Source: Legionella quinlivanii (GTDB lineage Bacteria > Pseudomonadota > Gammaproteobacteria > Legionellales > Legionellaceae). From it: 64,000 bases of DNA. The stretch is taken from contig NZ_MVJN01000013.1 in the NCBI RefSeq assembly GCF_003265995.1, forward strand, positions 22,575 to 86,574, written 5' to 3'. The position numbers were made by a program, and so were the translations under genes. Of this stretch, positions 61,269 through 64,000 are shown piece by piece. Numbering within the stretch: position 1 is the stretch's first letter; each line of letters begins with the position of its first letter. Below the pieces are notes generated by a model that was not told where the DNA came from, ran no database searches, and saw nothing but the letters and a program-made list of their open reading frames with translations.

Positions 61269-61398
61269 TTCTTAATTATATCACAAGATGATATATTTGC
61301 AATTCTGTGGCAGAAAACTGCATTGAGTGAATTACTGATTTCAGCCTGAAAACGGCTTTTCTCAATTCAGATCCATGATGATCCAAATGGTCTATGCG

Positions 61399-61743
61399 TT
61401 ACCAACCATAGTGGTTCAGCCAAAGTTCAGAAATAATTTCAATAGAGGCCAGATCCAAATGTGATCTGGCATCCACATAGTTTGGTAATCCAACCTTATT
61501 AAGCAGTTCTTGGCCGCATTCAGGATCAAAAAAAGAATACATCAGAGCTAATAATGCTTGCTTACCCTGGCTATATCCGCCGATGGCCTCTTTAATAAAT
61601 TGATAATTGGGTTCTAATTGCCACCTTTTCTCGGCTGCTTCAAAAGACGAAGCCTTCAGGTTAAAAAATTCCACACCAACCTTCGCAACCCCTTTTTTCC
61701 ATGCCTTATCAAAGCGGGTTTTAGGATCATTACAGTTATTCAT
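61399..61743 (-). CDS. Uncharacterised 114-residue helical protein
   Basis: It begins MNNCNDPKTRFDKAWKKGVAKVG and has GGYSQGKQALLALMYSFFDPECGQELLNKVG. No motif is recognised and no signal or membrane segment is present. It lies between the TumE gene and the integrase in the same direction. Confidence 0.5.
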   Translation of the reverse strand: MNNCNDPKTRFDKAWKKGVAKVGVEFFNLKASSFEAAEKRWQLEPNYQFIKEAIGGYSQGKQALLALMYSFFDPECGQELLNKVGLPNYVDARSHLDLASIEIISELWLNHYGW

Positions 61744-61838
61744 TTATCAGGTTCCTCTAAACATTAGTTCGCAAGCTAACCATGCTCATGATTTATTATC
61801 GAACATTTTACGGGTTCTATTTATTCGGTGGTCGTTTA

Positions 61839-62882
61839 TCAAAATAATTCTTCTATAGTTTGTTGCATTTCATCCTGGCTTGGCTTGGCATAACGAAAAA
61901 TTTCTTTTATTGAAACATTCCCACTGAGTTCCTGCGCGAAATGTACCCCATGCTTGTCCGTTACCTTCTTGAGAAAAGTATGTCGCAGTTTATGCGGAGT
62001 AAACTCAAATCGTTCATGCTCTGGCAAAAGAGCCAAGACTTGCTTTAATACCCGCTGACAGATTCGATAGATGTTACGCGTATTGATACGATTCCCCACC
62101 CTATTGATAAACAACGGCTGATCTGGTTCCAAATTCCGACTTTTTAAATAGTTGTCCAAATACTCTCTGGCTTCACCTGGCAAAGGAATTTTGGTACTAA
62201 CCCGTTTGCTTTTATGCCGGACTACAGAATGAAGACCCTTTGAATGATATTGGCATACGTTCAATGATACCAGCTCAGATTCCCGCAAGCCTGTTCCCAG
62301 CAGCACATAAAAAACCGCCGTTTCCAGCAATGCGTCCTGATTTTTTCGGGTACATATTTTGGCACGTTGCTCACAAGCGGCTTTTAAGCGCATGAGCTGT
62401 CTGGAAGTTAACCCATTCCACTCTGGCGTATCGGTTTGTAAATCTTTGACCCCTGACAAAGGATCACCTGCAATTAATGGCCTCTGGTGATGAAGCCATC
62501 GACCGGCATGACGAACAGTTGCCATGGTCCGGTTAATTGAAGTGGCTTTGTAGGGTTTTCCAGTTTTTTCAGAAATGGTGCTACTTAAAGAACGTTGAAA
62601 TTGTTTGCTGACCGCCGGTGTCCAATTATCTACCTGGTCATGCCCTACTTCCATTTGAAAGAAATTTAGGAATTTATTTAAATCGTTTTGTTTGGCTTGC
62701 TCCGTTTTTTCGGGCGAGCCTTTTACATGCACCTGGTAATAAAATGACAACCAGGCTGACAAGGAGTGGGTATCAAAATGCACATCCAGGGGATGAGAAA
62801 CCTTATCTACCCCAAACTTTTGATTGTTGTCATTTTGTGGATTCAATAAATTCAAGGCTGTCTCCCTGAGTATCTTTTCCAT
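61839..62882 (-). CDS. Tyrosine recombinase / integrase
   Basis: The 347-residue protein has an N-terminal core-binding domain (about 40-140: LSAWLSFYYQVHVKGSPE). The catalytic domain shows the first Arg in LGTGLRESELVSLN, HKLRHTFLKKVTDKHG (H-x-x-R) and the Tyr in SIKEIFRYAKPSQDEM. The residue before the Tyr region that is usually His (GHxxxxTT) reads SGNVSIKEI, so one auxiliary catalytic position is changed. It may integrate the element, resolve plasmid dimers or belong to another island. No adjacent tRNA attachment site is visible. Confidence 0.85.
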   Translation of the reverse strand: MEKILRETALNLLNPQNDNNQKFGVDKVSHPLDVHFDTHSLSAWLSFYYQVHVKGSPEKTEQAKQNDLNKFLNFFQMEVGHDQVDNWTPAVSKQFQRSLSSTISEKTGKPYKATSINRTMATVRHAGRWLHHQRPLIAGDPLSGVKDLQTDTPEWNGLTSRQLMRLKAACEQRAKICTRKNQDALLETAVFYVLLGTGLRESELVSLNVCQYHSKGLHSVVRHKSKRVSTKIPLPGEAREYLDNYLKSRNLEPDQPLFINRVGNRINTRNIYRICQRVLKQVLALLPEHERFEFTPHKLRHTFLKKVTDKHGVHFAQELSGNVSIKEIFRYAKPSQDEMQQTIEELF

Positions 62883-62896
62883 TATACCATTTTTGG

Positions 62897-62920
62897 GGTG
62901 GATAAGGTACGTTATCTACC
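62897..62920. promoter_or_regulatory. Inverted repeat upstream of the integrase, possible operator
   Basis: GGTGGATAA (62897-62905) and TTATCTACC (62912-62920) are complementary except one pair, around GGTACG. It lies 15 bases before the integrase start and near the divergent promoter at 62936, so one protein could control both. Confidence 0.45.
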
Positions 62921-62935
62921 TCAACAAACCCTAGA

Positions 62936-62963
62936 TTGCGTGATGAATAGAAGATGCTATAAT
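62936..62963 (+). promoter_or_regulatory. Promoter of the ParDE-type pair
   Basis: TTGCGT (62936-62941) and TATAAT (62958-62963) are spaced by 16 bases, about 37 bases before the antitoxin ATG. Confidence 0.5.
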
Positions 62964-62999
62964 TATGATTAATAATTCACTTGTATACAAAGGATGATC

Positions 63000-63236
63000 A
63001 TGGCTGCCACATCTCTTATTTCAGTTCGAGTGCCTTCAGAAGTTGCTGAGCGCTTAGAGCATTTATCTCAAACAGTTGAGCGCTCAAAATCTTGGCTTGC
63101 AGCTGAGGCTATTGAAGAATATCTTGACCTTCATGAATGGCAAGTTCAGGCTATCCACGAAGGATTGAAAGAAATTGAACAAGGACAAGTTATCGATTTT
63201 TTTGATGTCAAGAAAGAATTAGGAATCAATAATTGA
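63000..63236 (+). CDS. CopG/ribbon-helix-helix antitoxin
   Basis: ATG 63000 has AAAGG 6 bases upstream; ATG 62994 is too close to that site. The 78-residue protein starts MAATSLISVRVPSEVAERLE, a ribbon-helix-helix domain. A helical toxin-binding tail follows (WQVQAIHEGLKEIEQGQVIDF), the common ParD/RelB-type pattern. Its stop overlaps the toxin's TTG start (TTGA). Confidence 0.85.
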   Translation: MAATSLISVRVPSEVAERLEHLSQTVERSKSWLAAEAIEEYLDLHEWQVQAIHEGLKEIEQGQVIDFFDVKKELGINN

Positions 63237-63508
63237 AGATCAAAATGACTCGGCTTGCTCTGAATGACTTACAAACAACCAAAGACTATATTAGCCAAGA
63301 TAAACCAGATGAAGCAATTACAGTAATGCAGCGCATTATGGAGGCAATAGAACATATAGCAACTTTTCCAAGTATTGGTCGAACAGGACGGGTTCCCCGC
63401 ACTAAAGAATTAGTTGTTAGTGGAACTCCTCTTATTGTTGTGTACCAAGTAAAGGACAACACATTGTTTATTGTTCGCATTATACATTCAGCAAGAAAAT
63501 GGCCTTGA
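63233..63508 (+). CDS. RelE/ParE-family toxin
   Basis: The protein has 91 residues from TTG 63233 (4-base overlap) or 87 from ATG 63245. The family pattern is clear: LTRLALNDLQ-like start with YISQDKPDEA, then TFPSIGRTGRVPRTKELVVSGTPLIVVYQV and IVRIIHSARKWP. ParE toxins block gyrase and RelE toxins cut mRNA; sequence alone does not decide which. Confidence 0.88.
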   Translation: MKIKMTRLALNDLQTTKDYISQDKPDEAITVMQRIMEAIEHIATFPSIGRTGRVPRTKELVVSGTPLIVVYQVKDNTLFIVRIIHSARKWP

Positions 63509-63709
63509 CTCTTCCTAAAAATCAAACCAGATTGAAAGGGCCTCCCATTATAGCGCCTACAGCAAATCCGTCAGTACTTGGCTCAGGGAAATGGCAAGGG
63601 GGATTGGCTGCATTATTAACTCATTGACCTTATTTGTTCGGTCGAATCTAATGTCTCAAGTGCCACATGATTATAATGTATTAAATAAAGGCGGTTTCCG
63701 TTTGGGTAA

Positions 63710-63898
63710 TTAGGCCATTTTTCTTCTTGAAAGTAATTGGCTTACATCATTTGGAGAGCTGTTTAGTGCTGATTCTACAAAGCTTTGGTTATTTACTCTG
63801 TTTGTTTGAGCGTGCGCGGATATATTATTTAACACAGCCGCTACAAAAGGTATGAAGATCAAGAGGGGTAGTAGGGTTTTACCGCATATCCAGCCCAA
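63710..63898 (-). CDS. Possible small exported protein
   Basis: The frame encodes 62 residues from a TTG. A hydrophobic segment TLLPLLIFIPFVAAVLNNISAHA could be a signal peptide, followed by a polar tail. It has no good ribosome site and no recognised family. It may not be a gene. Confidence 0.3.
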   Translation of the reverse strand: MGWICGKTLLPLLIFIPFVAAVLNNISAHAQTNRVNNQSFVESALNSSPNDVSQLLSRRKMA

Positions 63899-63914
63899 AC
63901 TGGCAATGAGATAG

Positions 63915-64000
63915 TTAAGCGACTTTAAGTGCTAATATTTTATCCATATCGAACAACATATCCTGTTCTTCAATATCCTGAGTAAAGTCATATTCCCCAT
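63915..64000 (-). CDS. C-terminal end of a gene continuing beyond the window
   Basis: The minus-strand frame ending at TAA 63915-63917 reads GEYDFTQDIEEQDMLFDMD then KILALKVA and is open to the window edge. The acidic, coherent text suggests a real C-terminus. The product cannot be named. Confidence 0.4.
   Translation of the reverse strand, partial: GEYDFTQDIEEQDMLFDMDKILALKVA

Noticed and set aside
61839..62882. Definite integrase of the whole conjugative element with att sites in the window
   Set aside because: No direct repeat or tRNA end was found beside the gene, and it is about 29 kb from traI with other islands between.

Overview
The window reads as accessory DNA of a Legionella-type gammaproteobacterium. 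The evidence is an AT-rich backbone, a csrA paralogue placed directly before an F-type transfer operon (an arrangement known from Legionella integrative conjugative elements and plasmids), toxin-antitoxin pairs, and proteins resembling Legionella secreted or effector proteins. The genus is an inference. No rRNA, tRNA, replication initiator or partition gene was recognised, so an integrated element and a plasmid cannot be told apart.

Layout. (1) Bases 1-3187: the end of a peptide-modification operon with a partial ATP-grasp ligase, a 38-residue acidic ORF, a ThiS/MoaD-like sulfur carrier ending in Gly-Gly, a YcaO and a TfuA. Together these suggest backbone thioamidation. (2) 3163-4572: a protein with a CGDQSAY segment that is shared with a protein at 56820-57815. 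(3) 4748-7357: a control block (helix-turn-helix protein, LuxR-type regulator, thioesterase, CsrA-like protein). (4) 7438-32807: TraT followed by a nearly complete F-type conjugation operon (traA,L,E,K,B,V,C,trbI,W,U,trbC,N,F,trbB,H,G,D,I). TraI carries an extra C-terminal Toprim/primase-like region. A ribbon-helix-helix gene and a repeat cluster (33179-33297) follow and are the best candidate for the relaxosome and oriT. (5) 33600-40696: small cargo genes, a DUF932 gene with a symmetric divergent promoter region, a HigBA-type pair, and a YhcG/DUF1016 nuclease gene cut by an IS3-family element. (6) 41236-51017: a GC-rich Tn3-family (Tn21-like) transposon carrying a pbr lead-resistance locus, without a matching target duplication. 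(7) 51047-64000: a frameshifted hydrolase, a candidate Rsm-type small RNA (about 52486-52570) with a GacA/LetA-like upstream box, a Cho/UvrC-like GIY-YIG protein, an APH-fold kinase, a NERD protein, a Cache-like secreted protein, a cysteine-protease-like protein, a umuD remnant, TumA/TumE- and ParDE-type pairs, and a tyrosine recombinase.

How the parts may work together. The regulators at 4.7-7.4 kb probably set when the transfer operon is expressed. The CsrA-like protein keeps L4, R6 and V42 but has Ile at the position of E. coli R44. The RNA candidate at 52.5 kb has five GGA motifs, one of them an exact ACAAGGATGT hairpin, so the same DNA may encode both a Csr-type protein and a Csr-titrating RNA, unless the RNA is the host's own RsmY or RsmZ. 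The right half shows repeated insertion and decay: an IS3 insertion that can be undone exactly on paper, an orphan IS end, a Tn3 insertion with mismatched flanks, and two frameshifted genes.
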